A DNA stretch of 64,000 bases from Streptomyces clavifer (GTDB lineage: Bacteria; Actinomycetota; Actinomycetes; Streptomycetales; Streptomycetaceae). The position numbers and the translations under genes are program-made. The notes beneath the pieces were generated by a model, which saw only the letters and a list, made by a program, of their open reading frames with translations, did no database searches and had not been told where the DNA came from. Below, piece by piece: positions 1 through 7,273 of the stretch. The stretch spans positions 1-64,000 of the forward strand of contig BMWJ01000022.1 in the NCBI GenBank assembly GCA_014651175.1. Direction: 5' to 3'. How positions within the stretch are numbered: position 1 is the stretch's first letter; each line of letters begins with the position of its first letter.

Positions 1-133
1 ACGAGTGTCCGTCCTCGTCGGTCAGCCGGGCGCCCTGCGCACGGTCGAAGACCGCGGGCCAGCTGCGGCAGTAGCTCCGGACTTCCGACTCAAGGCTCTC
101 GAAGACACTCAGGGCGGGCGGGGTGATGGTCAC
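1..133 (-). CDS. ectB: L-2,4-diaminobutyrate transaminase EctB, N-terminal part
   Basis: Only the first 44 residues lie in the window; the gene runs off the left edge. The protein starts [18 protein letters not shown], which I recognise as the conserved beginning of EctB. EctB is the PLP enzyme that makes 2,4-diaminobutyrate from aspartate semialdehyde, the first ectoine step. The GTG start at 133 is preceded by a good AGGAG ribosome site about 8 bases upstream. It follows ectA on the same strand after a 78-base gap, the usual ectABC(D) operon order. No catalytic residue is visible in this fragment; the call rests on the N-terminal sequence plus ectA next door. Confidence 0.9.
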   Translation of the reverse strand, partial: MTITPPALSVFESLESEVRSYCRSWPAVFDRAQGARLTDEDGHS

Positions 134-211
134 AGCGGATCTCCTGCTCGAGGGGGGTGTGACGGACGGGCGGCGCGTGAGGCATGCCCCGGGCGGGGGC
201 GGAGTTCGGGC

Positions 212-742
212 CTACGCGTGGAACGGACCGATGCGGTACAGCACTTCCGGCAGGTGCGTTCCCTCGGGGAACAGCTCGCCGTCGAAGAGCACCTCGCGCT
301 CCAGCGGTACGTCGTGGCGCTGTGCGAAGGAGGTGAACAGCCGGTCGGACGCGGTGTTGTCCGGGGTGACGGTCGTCTCGACCGATGCCAGGCCCTGGTC
401 GGATGCGACACGCGTGGTCAGCGCGTCCAGCAGGGTGGCGGCCAGGCCCTTCCCGCGGTGGGCGCTGTCGACGGCCACCTGCCAGACGACGAGCGTCCCG
501 GGCCGGTCCGGACGGAGGTACCCCGTCACGAAGCCGATGGGGCCGCCGGTCTCGTCGCGGGCGACGACGGAGGTCGCCGCGAAGTCACGGCACCACAGCA
601 GGTAGCTGTACGAGGAGTTGAGGTCCAGGACCTCGGAATCGCGGGCTATGCGCCAGATCGCGGCTCCGTCCTCCACTCGCGGGGTGTCGATACTGAGGAA
701 TTCGCTTCGGGCACGTGCAAAATCTGCTGGTGCGGCGGTCAT
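212..742 (-). CDS. ectA: L-2,4-diaminobutyrate N-acetyltransferase EctA
   Basis: 176 aa, normal for EctA. It transfers acetyl from acetyl-CoA to 2,4-diaminobutyrate, the second step toward the compatible solute ectoine, in the cytoplasm. The GNAT fold is clear: the acetyl-CoA loop HRGKGLA is at residues 95-101, after the strand VVWQVAVD. The N-terminal IDTPRVEDGAAIWRIA and LDLNSSYSYLLWCRDF segments are typical of EctA. I start at ATG 742 because family proteins begin just there; the frame stays open to 820 but that extension is atypical. No Shine-Dalgarno precedes the ATG and the upstream 40 bases are AT-rich, so transcription may begin very near the start. First gene of the ect operon. Confidence 0.94.
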   Translation of the reverse strand: MTAAPADFARARSEFLSIDTPRVEDGAAIWRIARDSEVLDLNSSYSYLLWCRDFAATSVVARDETGGPIGFVTGYLRPDRPGTLVVWQVAVDSAHRGKGLAATLLDALTTRVASDQGLASVETTVTPDNTASDRLFTSFAQRHDVPLEREVLFDGELFPEGTHLPEVLYRIGPFHA

Positions 743-1074
743 GCGAATTGAATTTACCCAGCAAAAATCTAAATTGCATCGACGCAAGGGGTTGGGTGAG
801 AGGGGATGCCGTGTTATCACGCGGGCGCGGACCGACCTGTAAGCACTGGCGATTTCATGCCTTTTGCCCGGAATTTATCGGGCATAACGGTCACTTTGTG
901 GGGTCGGTCACATGTGTGTAACTCTCGTGACACCTGTTCGGATTGAGTGCCGCGGCCGCATGGGGGCTGAGGTGTTTAGGAATGAGGAAAGCGGGCAGAA
1001 GAATGCGGGGAGCTGCTTCGGATAAAGCGGCTCCCCGCATTGTTGAATTATCGGGTGGATTGCGGTCCGTTCAA
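743..1074. other. intergenic region: ect promoter side and downstream hairpin
   Basis: 332 bases without a gene. The part next to ectA (743-780) is unusually AT-rich and must hold the ect operon promoter. A GGGTAA element on the minus strand (754-759) resembles a sigma-B-type -10 but lacks a good GNNT -35 at the usual distance, so this is only a suggestion. The other side holds a stem-loop serving the aminotransferase gene (listed separately). Nothing else stands out. Confidence 0.5.
1002..1041 (-). terminator. stem-loop downstream of the class V aminotransferase gene
   Basis: Arms 1002-1018 and 1025-1041 pair over 17 bp (one G-U) around a 6-base loop, 33 bases past the stop codon at 1075. 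There is no long T-run, as usual in Streptomyces. The same stem would insulate the ect promoter from readthrough. Confidence 0.7.
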
Positions 1075-2181
1075 TCAGTCGTTCGGCCAGGTTTCCGAGA
1101 CGGCATTGCGGGCACCCTCGAAGTCGGCTTCCCGTCCGGCCTCGGCCAGCGCGGCCCCCAGCGCGGCCAGCGAGGCGTGCACGGCGGCCCGCGTGGCGTC
1201 CACGCCGTAGTGGTTCACCCGGATCATCTCCGTGGACAGCGCGCCGCCGCCCGCGATCAGCGGCAGCGAGGGGTCGCCCGCGAGGGCCTTCGCGACCAGC
1301 GCCGAGGCGTCCGTCCCCGCGGGCACCCGCAGCGTCGTGGCGACCGGCGCCGCGTCACGGGCGTCGTGGACGTACGGCTCCAGACCGGCACCGAGGGCCA
1401 CCGCTCCCGCCCGGGTGGCAGCGGCCGCCGCGGCGTGCCGGGCCGTCAGGGTGTCCAGCCCCTCCGCCTCGATCCGCTCCACGCAGGCCTCCAGCGCCAG
1501 CATCTCCAGCTGCGCCGGGGCGTGCGGCAGGGCCTTGCGGCCCCCGTCGATCCAGCGGGCCTTCCAGTCGAGGAGGGAGAGGTAGGAGTGCCGGGGTGCC
1601 TGCGGGTTGCCGGCCATCCGCTCCCATGCCCGCTCGCTCACCGACACCGCGGAGACCCCGGCGGGGCCGCCCATCGCCTTCTGTGCGCCGATGACGCACA
1701 GGTCCACGCCCCAGACGTCCGGCAGCAGCGGCTCCGCGCCGACCGACGCGACGGCGTCCAGCATGAAGAGCGCGCCGTGCGCCCGGACCACCTCGCCGAT
1801 CTCCGCGACCGGGTTGGTGTTGCCGGTCGCCGCCTCGGCGTGCACCAGCGACACGAAGTCGATCTCCGGGTGCTCGGCCAGCGCCTGCGCCACCTGGTCG
1901 GCGGTGACCGCCGAGTGGAACGGCACGGCGAGGTCGACGACCTCGGCCCCGCAGTCCCGCAGCCAGTTGCCGAAGGTCTGGCCGTACGGGCCCGTGACGA
2001 CGTTCAGCGCGGTGGATCCGGGCCGGGCGCCGCCCCGGATGCAGCCTTCGAGGGGCAGCAGCGCCTCGCCCTGCATGATGACGACGTCCTGCCCGGTGGC
2101 GAGGAGGCCGGCCACCCGCCGCTCGATCGCCGCGAAATGCGCGGCGGTGAGCGGGGCGAGGTCGAGGAAGGGGTGCGTCAC
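1075..2181 (-). CDS. class V PLP aminotransferase (alanine/serine-glyoxylate type)
   Basis: 368 aa. Fold-type I PLP enzyme of the class V family, related to alanine-glyoxylate and serine-glyoxylate aminotransferases. The Schiff-base lysine is K168 in GAQKAMGGPAGVS. Upstream are VHAEAATGNTNPV (about 113-125) and LDAVASVGAEP (141-151), which hold the PLP-ring and aspartate contacts. The C-terminal domain ends in a strand with IRVNHYG, usual in this family. The real amino donor cannot be told from sequence. It is divergent from the amidohydrolase at 2286 with 104 bases between, so the two may share a control region. The ATG start opens directly into the family-typical N-terminus. Confidence 0.85.
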   Translation of the reverse strand: MTHPFLDLAPLTAAHFAAIERRVAGLLATGQDVVIMQGEALLPLEGCIRGGARPGSTALNVVTGPYGQTFGNWLRDCGAEVVDLAVPFHSAVTADQVAQALAEHPEIDFVSLVHAEAATGNTNPVAEIGEVVRAHGALFMLDAVASVGAEPLLPDVWGVDLCVIGAQKAMGGPAGVSAVSVSERAWERMAGNPQAPRHSYLSLLDWKARWIDGGRKALPHAPAQLEMLALEACVERIEAEGLDTLTARHAAAAAATRAGAVALGAGLEPYVHDARDAAPVATTLRVPAGTDASALVAKALAGDPSLPLIAGGGALSTEMIRVNHYGVDATRAAVHASLAALGAALAEAGREADFEGARNAVSETWPND

Positions 2182-2272
2182 GGTGGTGCTCTCTTCGGGT
2201 CGGTCGGTCCGCGGTCAGCGCTTGCGTCCGAGGGTACCCAGCACCTCCCGGAGCCCCCGGCGGGCCGCCTCG

Positions 2273-2278
2273 TACAGT
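2273..2278 (+). promoter_or_regulatory. putative -10 (TACAGT) for a leaderless amidohydrolase transcript
   Basis: TACAGT fits the TAnnnT -10 consensus and ends 7 bases before the ATG at 2286, which would put the transcription start at or beside the start codon. No Shine-Dalgarno is present and no convincing -35 is seen. Confidence 0.4.
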
Positions 2279-2285
2279 GCTGTCC

Positions 2286-3386
2286 ATGAGTGATCACGAG
2301 GTGGCGCGGGTGCTGCGGGTCGAGGGGCGGGTGCTCGCCGGCCCCGACGACGTGAGGGACGGCCTCTGGGCCGTCGGCGGACGCATCACCTACGAGCGGC
2401 CGCCGGGCGCGGACGACGCCGTGACGCTCACCGGCTGGTCGCTGCCGGGACTCGTCGACGCGCACTGCCACGTCGGCCTCGACCGCCACGGGCCCGTCGA
2501 CGCGGCGACCAGCGAGAAGCAGGCCCTCACCGACCGGGCGGCCGGAACGCTGCTCATCCGGGACGCCGGATCGCCCTCCGACACCCGGTGGATCGACGAC
2601 CGCGAGGACCTGCCGAAGATCATCAGAGCGGGCCGGCACATCGCCAGGACCCGCCGGTACATCAGGAACTACGCCCATGAGATCGAACCCGGCGACCTGG
2701 TGGCGTACGTGGCCCGGGAGGCGGAGCGCGGCGACGGGTGGGTGAAGCTGGTGGGCGACTGGATCGACCGGGACGCCGGTGACCTGACGGCCTGCTGGCC
2801 CCGCGGAGAGGTCGAGGCGGCCATCGCCGAGGCGCACCGGCTGGGTGCCCGGGTCACCGCGCACTGCTTCGCCGAGGCCGCGCTGCGCGACCTGGTGGAG
2901 GCGGGGATCGACTGCATCGAGCACGCCACCGGGCTCACCGAGGACACCATCCCGCTCTTCGCCGAGCGCGGCGTCGCGATCGTCCCGACCCTGGTCAACA
3001 TCGCCACGTTCCCGGACCTCGCGGCGGGCGGCGAGGCCAAGTTCCCCCGCTGGTCCGCCCACATGAGGCAGCTGTACGAGCGCCGCTACGACACCGTGCG
3101 CGCGGCGTACGACGCGGGCATCCCGGTCTTCGTCGGGACGGACGCCGGCGGCTCACTGGCCCACGGCCTGGTGGCGGCCGAGGTCGCCGAGCTGGTGAAG
3201 GCGGGCATCCCGCCCCTGGAGGCGCTCTCCGCGACGGCCTGGGGCGCGCGGCGCTGGCTGGGCAGGCCGGTGCTGGAGGAGGGCGCCCCGGCGGACCTGG
3301 TGGTGTACGACGAGGACCCGCGAGCGGACGTACGGGTGCTGGCGGCCCCGCGGTGGGTGGTGCTCGACGGGCGGGTGGTCGGCTGA
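2286..3386 (+). CDS. amidohydrolase family protein (imidazolonepropionase-like)
   Basis: 366 aa. Metal-dependent TIM-barrel hydrolase: the metal-binding VDAHCHVG motif (HxH) lies near residue 60. Further metal or substrate ligands are in VTAHCF (about 190-195), DCIEHATG (about 212-219) and VGTDAGG near 290. The C-terminal beta-sandwich carries the typical end-module LEEGAPADLVVYDEDP. The family hydrolyses cyclic amides, dipeptides or related C-N bonds; the substrate is not predictable here. The frame opens at GTG 2277, but ATG 2286 is preferred because it gives the usual short N-terminus and sits 7 bases after a TACAGT element. It stands alone, divergent from the aminotransferase. Confidence 0.82.
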   Translation: MSDHEVARVLRVEGRVLAGPDDVRDGLWAVGGRITYERPPGADDAVTLTGWSLPGLVDAHCHVGLDRHGPVDAATSEKQALTDRAAGTLLIRDAGSPSDTRWIDDREDLPKIIRAGRHIARTRRYIRNYAHEIEPGDLVAYVAREAERGDGWVKLVGDWIDRDAGDLTACWPRGEVEAAIAEAHRLGARVTAHCFAEAALRDLVEAGIDCIEHATGLTEDTIPLFAERGVAIVPTLVNIATFPDLAAGGEAKFPRWSAHMRQLYERRYDTVRAAYDAGIPVFVGTDAGGSLAHGLVAAEVAELVKAGIPPLEALSATAWGARRWLGRPVLEEGAPADLVVYDEDPRADVRVLAAPRWVVLDGRVVG

Positions 3387-3698
3387 CCGCCCGCGGGCGT
3401 CGGGTTGACCGGCGGTGACCCCGGCGACCACGGCTCGTTGAACCACTTTCGCCCCTGTTCCGGTGCCCACGACGACGGCGCCGCCCCCGTGGGGCGAAAC
3501 GGGTGACTCCGGGGAACTCCTGTGCCGGAAGATTCGAATTCGTACGCGAAAACCCCCCTTTGGAGTGAACTGACGGCAGGTGTATGTCAGTTCACCCTCT
3601 GTGCGTAAAGATTCACGGAGTCGAGGCCGCCGGTGCCCGCGATGTCCCCCATTGGACGGCGCCGGCGGCTCCATGTCTCTTGTGGGGGTTCCACCATC
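3387..3698. other. intergenic region before the LAETG protein gene
   Basis: 312 bases without a convincing gene. It carries a perfect dyad (3565-3595, listed separately). The last 60 bases read as coding in the frame of the LAETG protein, but they do not look like a signal peptide and are treated as leader. Confidence 0.5.
3565..3595. repeat. 10-bp perfect inverted repeat, operator- or attenuator-like
   Basis: GTGAACTGAC at 3565-3574 is perfectly inverted as GTCAGTTCAC at 3586-3595, with an 11-base spacer. It lies about 105 bases upstream of the TTG start of the LAETG protein. It may be an operator or a leader stem-loop; no T-run follows. Confidence 0.5.
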
Positions 3699-4862
3699 TT
3701 GAACAGCAACACCTTCCGTCTGGCCGCCCTCGCGGTCGCCGCCGTACCCGTCGCCCTGCTGGCCGCCGTCCCCGCCCAGGCCGCGACCGCGACGATCCCG
3801 GCCACCCCGGCCGGCAGCCACGGAAAGGCGAGCGCGGTCGTGCTCCGTGCCGGACTCGACGTGTCGCTCGTGAAGAACTCGGCCCATGTGCCGCTCGAGG
3901 CCACGCTCAACGAGGTGCAGGCACCGGCGAGTGCGGAGAGGACCGCGCTCGGTGTGGAGCTCGACGGAGTGGAGGGGGGCCGGCCGGTCCGCCTCCTGAA
4001 GGCCGACGTCGCCACGGCGGACGCCACCGTGGACGGGCGCAGGGCCGAGGGGTACAGCACCCTCGTGAAAGCCCGGGTGCATGTACCCGGTCTCCCGCTG
4101 CTCCCGCTGATCGAGGTCCGGAAGGTCACCGCCAAGGCACTGTGCGAGGTGGGCAGGAAGCCGGTCGCCGAGTCGAACGTGCTGGGACACGTGGAGGTGC
4201 TCGGCAAGAAGGTCCGTGCGACCTCGGGCGGTACGACGCGCGTCGAGGTGCCGGGTGTCGGTGAAGTGACCCTGGACCTGTCGCAGACCCGCACCACCAC
4301 GCGCACGGCCGCGGCGACCGCGCTCCGGCTGCGGGTGTCCGTGAATCCGCTCAAGCTCAACGTCGCCGGTGTACGGGGCGAGGTCACCCTGGCCGGGGCG
4401 ACCTGCGAGACGCCGAAGGGCGGCGGGTCGCACGGCGGCGGGTCGGGCGACGGCGGTTCGGAGCACGGCGGCTCGACCGACGGGGGTTCGGACGGCGGGT
4501 CGACCGACGGTGGGTCGACCGACGGAGGCTCGGACGGCGGCGGGTCGGACAGCGGCGGCTCGGCCGGCGGCGGCGACGCGGGCGCTTCGGGTACCGCCGG
4601 TACCACCGGCGGATCCGGTGACACGGGCGGCAGCGGCGGCGACACGGGCGGCGCGGGGGAGACGGCCGGCACCGGCGGCAAGGGCGACGGCGGCGGCGTG
4701 AAGCCCCAGACCGGCTCCGAGCCGGCGGCGTCCGCCGCCGGCGGCGGCCTCGCCGAGACCGGTTCCAGCTCCTCGACCCCGTACATCGCGGGTGGCGCGG
4801 CCCTCCTGCTGGCGGTCGGCGCCGGAGCCACGGTCGTCGCCCGCAGGCGCGCCCAGGACTGA
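3699..4862 (+). CDS. SCO1860-family LAETG-anchored cell-wall protein
   Basis: 387 aa secreted protein. A signal peptide (NTFRLAALAVAAVPVALLAA, ending at an AQA-like site near residue 28) leads an exported domain of about 200 residues containing two cysteines (CEVG; the CETP segment). A Gly/Ser/Asp linker of DGGS-type repeats (about 240-330) follows. The end is a sortase signal: LAETG, a hydrophobic helix and the basic tail RRRAQD, the LAxTG type used by class E sortases. I choose the TTG at 3699 because the signal peptide then begins with MNSN and GGGGG lies 8-12 bases upstream; the open frame back to 3633 adds an unlikely Arg-rich tail. No sortase gene is in the window. Function unknown beyond surface display. 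Confidence 0.85.
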   Translation: MNSNTFRLAALAVAAVPVALLAAVPAQAATATIPATPAGSHGKASAVVLRAGLDVSLVKNSAHVPLEATLNEVQAPASAERTALGVELDGVEGGRPVRLLKADVATADATVDGRRAEGYSTLVKARVHVPGLPLLPLIEVRKVTAKALCEVGRKPVAESNVLGHVEVLGKKVRATSGGTTRVEVPGVGEVTLDLSQTRTTTRTAAATALRLRVSVNPLKLNVAGVRGEVTLAGATCETPKGGGSHGGGSGDGGSEHGGSTDGGSDGGSTDGGSTDGGSDGGGSDSGGSAGGGDAGASGTAGTTGGSGDTGGSGGDTGGAGETAGTGGKGDGGGVKPQTGSEPAASAAGGGLAETGSSSSTPYIAGGAALLLAVGAGATVVARRRAQD

Positions 4863-4884
4863 TCACGCCCGAGGGGGCCGGGGC

Positions 4885-4928
4885 GGGCGGAGAGCGGTGC
4901 TCGCACGAACGAGCACCGCTCTCCGCCC
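4885..4928. terminator. bidirectional terminator between convergent genes
   Basis: Perfect 19-bp stem (4885-4903 with 4910-4928), 6-base loop, placed between the convergent LAETG gene and the cobE-cobC gene, 23 bases after one stop and 9 after the other. Confidence 0.85.
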
Positions 4929-4936
4929 GGGGCCCG

Positions 4937-6457
4937 TCAGCCCGCGGATCTCCGCGGCAGCCCCTGCAGAGCCAGGTCGAGCGCCTGGAGGAACCCGTTG
5001 GTCGTCACACGGTCGCGTACGGCCAGCCGCAGCCAGTCGCTGCCCAGCCCCGGGAAGGTGTCCCCGCGCCGCGCCGCGAAACCCAGCGACCGCAGCCGCT
5101 CCCGTACCTCGTCCGCCCGGTCCAGCCGGAGCAGGACGAACGGCCCCGCGGCCGGCTCCACCACCCGCACCTCGCCGAACTCCGCGAGCCCCGCCAGCAG
5201 ATGCGCCCGGTCCACCGTGACCCGGTCCGCCGCGTCGGCCGCCTCGACCAGCGCCCGCGGCTCCATGCACGCCTCGGCCGCCGCCAGCGCGGGGGAGGAC
5301 ACCGGCCACAGCGGCTGCGCCTCCTGGAGCAGGGCGACCGTCGCGGGATCCGCGAGCACGTAGCCGATGCGCAGCCCCGCGAGCCCCCAGGTCTTGGTCA
5401 GGCTCCGCAGCACGACGAGCCCCGGGACGTCCTCCCGGTCGCACAGCGCCTCCCGCTCGCCCGGAACGGCGTCCATGAACGCCTCGTCGACCACCAGCGT
5501 CCGCCCGGGCCGCGCCAGTTGCTCCAGCACCTGCGCGCGATGGAGCACGGACGTCGGATTGGTCGGATTGCCGACCACCACCAGATCCGCGTCCTCGGGC
5601 ACCGCCGCCGGATCCAGCCGGAAGCCGTCCTCCGGCCGCAGCACCACCCGGCCCACCTCGTGCCCGGCCGCGCGCAGGGCCGCCTCCGGCTCGGTGAACT
5701 GCGGATGCACGACGACCGGCCGCCGGGCCGGCAGGGCCCGTGCGATCAGCACGAACGCCTCCGCGGCGCCCGCCGTGAGCAGGACCCGCTCCTCGGGCAG
5801 CCCGTGCCGTCCGGCGACCGCAGCCCGCGCCGGACGCCCGTCCGGATAGGCGGCGAGCGAACCCAGCGACGCGGCTATCCGCTCCCGCAGCCAGTCGGGG
5901 GGCGTACCGGTCCGTACGTTCACGGCGAGATCGGTCAGATCGAGGCCGCGCACTTCCGCGTCGCCGTGGTGCCGCAGATCGGGCCCGGCGTTGTCGAGGT
6001 GCTTCGTGTGCTTCGTGGGGGGCAGCATGGCAGCCATGGTGAACGGCCGGGCGCGATTCGTCGACGCCGGGGTGCCGGTCCGTGAGGTCCTGCGGGCCAC
6101 CGCGCAGGTCGCGGACGCCGACTTCCGCTTCATGACCAGGAGTTCGTCCGCGTCGGCCAACGCCGCGGCCTCCGCGACGGACGGTGTCCCCGTGGCGGCC
6201 AGCGGCGCTCCCGACGGGTTCGGCACGCGAACGGCCGCCAGCGCCGCGGCCGTCCAGGAGCGCACCGGCACCCCGAGCTCCGCCGCCGCTCCGGCGATCC
6301 CCGGTTCGTCCGCCCTGGTGTCGAGCGTGGCCAGCTCCACCACGTCGGAGGCGGACAGACCGGCCGCGCCCAGAGCCTCCCGGACCAGCGCGAGCACCTC
6401 CCCGCGCGGTACGCCCCGGCGGGCACCGACACCGACGACCAGCGCGGCACGGGGCAT
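4937..6457 (-). CDS. cobC: CobE-CobC fusion: CbiG C-terminal-like domain plus Rv2231c-type CobC
   Basis: 506 aa in two parts. Residues 1-120 look like CobE/CbiG-C (LVVGVGARRGVPRGEVL, LATLDTRADEPGI, GTPSVAEAAAL), the small domain implicated in corrin-ring processing. Residues 150-506 are a fold-type I PLP enzyme related to histidinol-phosphate aminotransferase and L-threonine-O-3-phosphate decarboxylase. The latter makes aminopropanol phosphate for the B12 nucleotide loop. Landmarks are NPTNP at 297-301, DEAF at 324-327 and the PLP lysine K355 in SLTKTWGLAGLR. A poorly conserved linker (about 115-155) joins the parts; an internal ATG at residue 141 could in principle give CobC alone. It is separated from the riboswitch operon by the ZIP gene and is divergent from it by 79 bases. 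Confidence 0.82.
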   Translation of the reverse strand: MPRAALVVGVGARRGVPRGEVLALVREALGAAGLSASDVVELATLDTRADEPGIAGAAAELGVPVRSWTAAALAAVRVPNPSGAPLAATGTPSVAEAAALADADELLVMKRKSASATCAVARRTSRTGTPASTNRARPFTMAAMLPPTKHTKHLDNAGPDLRHHGDAEVRGLDLTDLAVNVRTGTPPDWLRERIAASLGSLAAYPDGRPARAAVAGRHGLPEERVLLTAGAAEAFVLIARALPARRPVVVHPQFTEPEAALRAAGHEVGRVVLRPEDGFRLDPAAVPEDADLVVVGNPTNPTSVLHRAQVLEQLARPGRTLVVDEAFMDAVPGEREALCDREDVPGLVVLRSLTKTWGLAGLRIGYVLADPATVALLQEAQPLWPVSSPALAAAEACMEPRALVEAADAADRVTVDRAHLLAGLAEFGEVRVVEPAAGPFVLLRLDRADEVRERLRSLGFAARRGDTFPGLGSDWLRLAVRDRVTTNGFLQALDLALQGLPRRSAG

Positions 6458-6536
6458 GAACGGAGTCCTTCCGGGGGAGCGCGGGTAAGGGCGGCCTCAG
6501 GTGCGAGGAGCGGGGTCAATCGGCTAGCAAGGCCCC

Positions 6537-7259
6537 ATGGCGGTATTCGTCGCGCTCGGCGCGTTCCTGATGACCCTCGCGGGCGGCTGGGTCGCGCAGC
6601 GCGTCAGCGACCGGCGGCACCTGGTGCTCGGCTTCGCCGGAGGGCTGATGCTCGGCGTCGTCGGCCTCGACCTGCTGCCCGAGGCGGTGGACGCGGCGGG
6701 CCAGGAGGTCTTCGGCGTCCCCGCCGCCCTGCTGCTGTTCGTCGGCGGCTTCCTGGTGGCCCATCTCGTCGAGCGTTCGCTGGCCGTACGCCAGGCGGCG
6801 CACGGGGCGAGCGAGGAACGGGTGCCACAGGTCGGGATGACGGCGGCGGCCGCGATGGTCGGCCACAGCCTGATGGACGGCGTCGCGCTCGGCGCCGCGT
6901 TCCAGATCGGCGGCGGCATGGGCGCGGCCGTCGCACTGGCCGTCATCACCCACGACTTCGCCGACGGTTTCAACACGTACACGATCACCAGCCTCTACGG
7001 AAACGCCCGCCGCAAGGCGCTCCTGATGCTGTACGCGGACGCGCTGGCCCCGATCGTGGGCGCCGCGACCACCCTGCTGTTCACCCTTCCGGAGGAACTG
7101 CTCGGCTGCTATCTCGGATTCTTCGGCGGGGCGCTCCTCTACCTCGCCGCCGCCGAGATCCTGCCCGAGGCGCACCACGAGCACCCGGCCCGCTCCACCC
7201 TGCTGTGCACCGTCGCCGGAGTGGGCTTCATCTGGCTGGTGGTCGGCATCGCGGAGTGA
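6537..7259 (+). CDS. ZIP-family metal transporter
   Basis: 240 aa integral membrane protein with about eight helices. The paired metal-binding signatures of ZIP transporters are present: HSLMDG at 110-115 (helix IV) and HDFADG at 139-144 (helix V). Family members import Zn, Fe, Mn or Co. It is enclosed by B12 genes: divergent from cobE-cobC and convergent with cobB, 14 bases apart. That suggests, but does not show, a cobalt role. A TAGCAA element ends 6 bases before the ATG and there is no Shine-Dalgarno, consistent with a leaderless mRNA. Confidence 0.85.
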   Translation: MAVFVALGAFLMTLAGGWVAQRVSDRRHLVLGFAGGLMLGVVGLDLLPEAVDAAGQEVFGVPAALLLFVGGFLVAHLVERSLAVRQAAHGASEERVPQVGMTAAAAMVGHSLMDGVALGAAFQIGGGMGAAVALAVITHDFADGFNTYTITSLYGNARRKALLMLYADALAPIVGAATTLLFTLPEELLGCYLGFFGGALLYLAAAEILPEAHHEHPARSTLLCTVAGVGFIWLVVGIAE

Positions 7260-7273
7260 GCGGGCGGGGCCGG

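Noticed and set aside
5-751. Long plus-strand open frame over ectB/ectA
   Set aside because: Antisense shadow of clear ectoine genes; low-complexity translation and no family features.
4400-4720. GGCGGC/TCG-rich repeats read as a DNA repeat array
   Set aside because: They are the coding sequence of the Gly/Ser/Asp linker of the LAETG protein.
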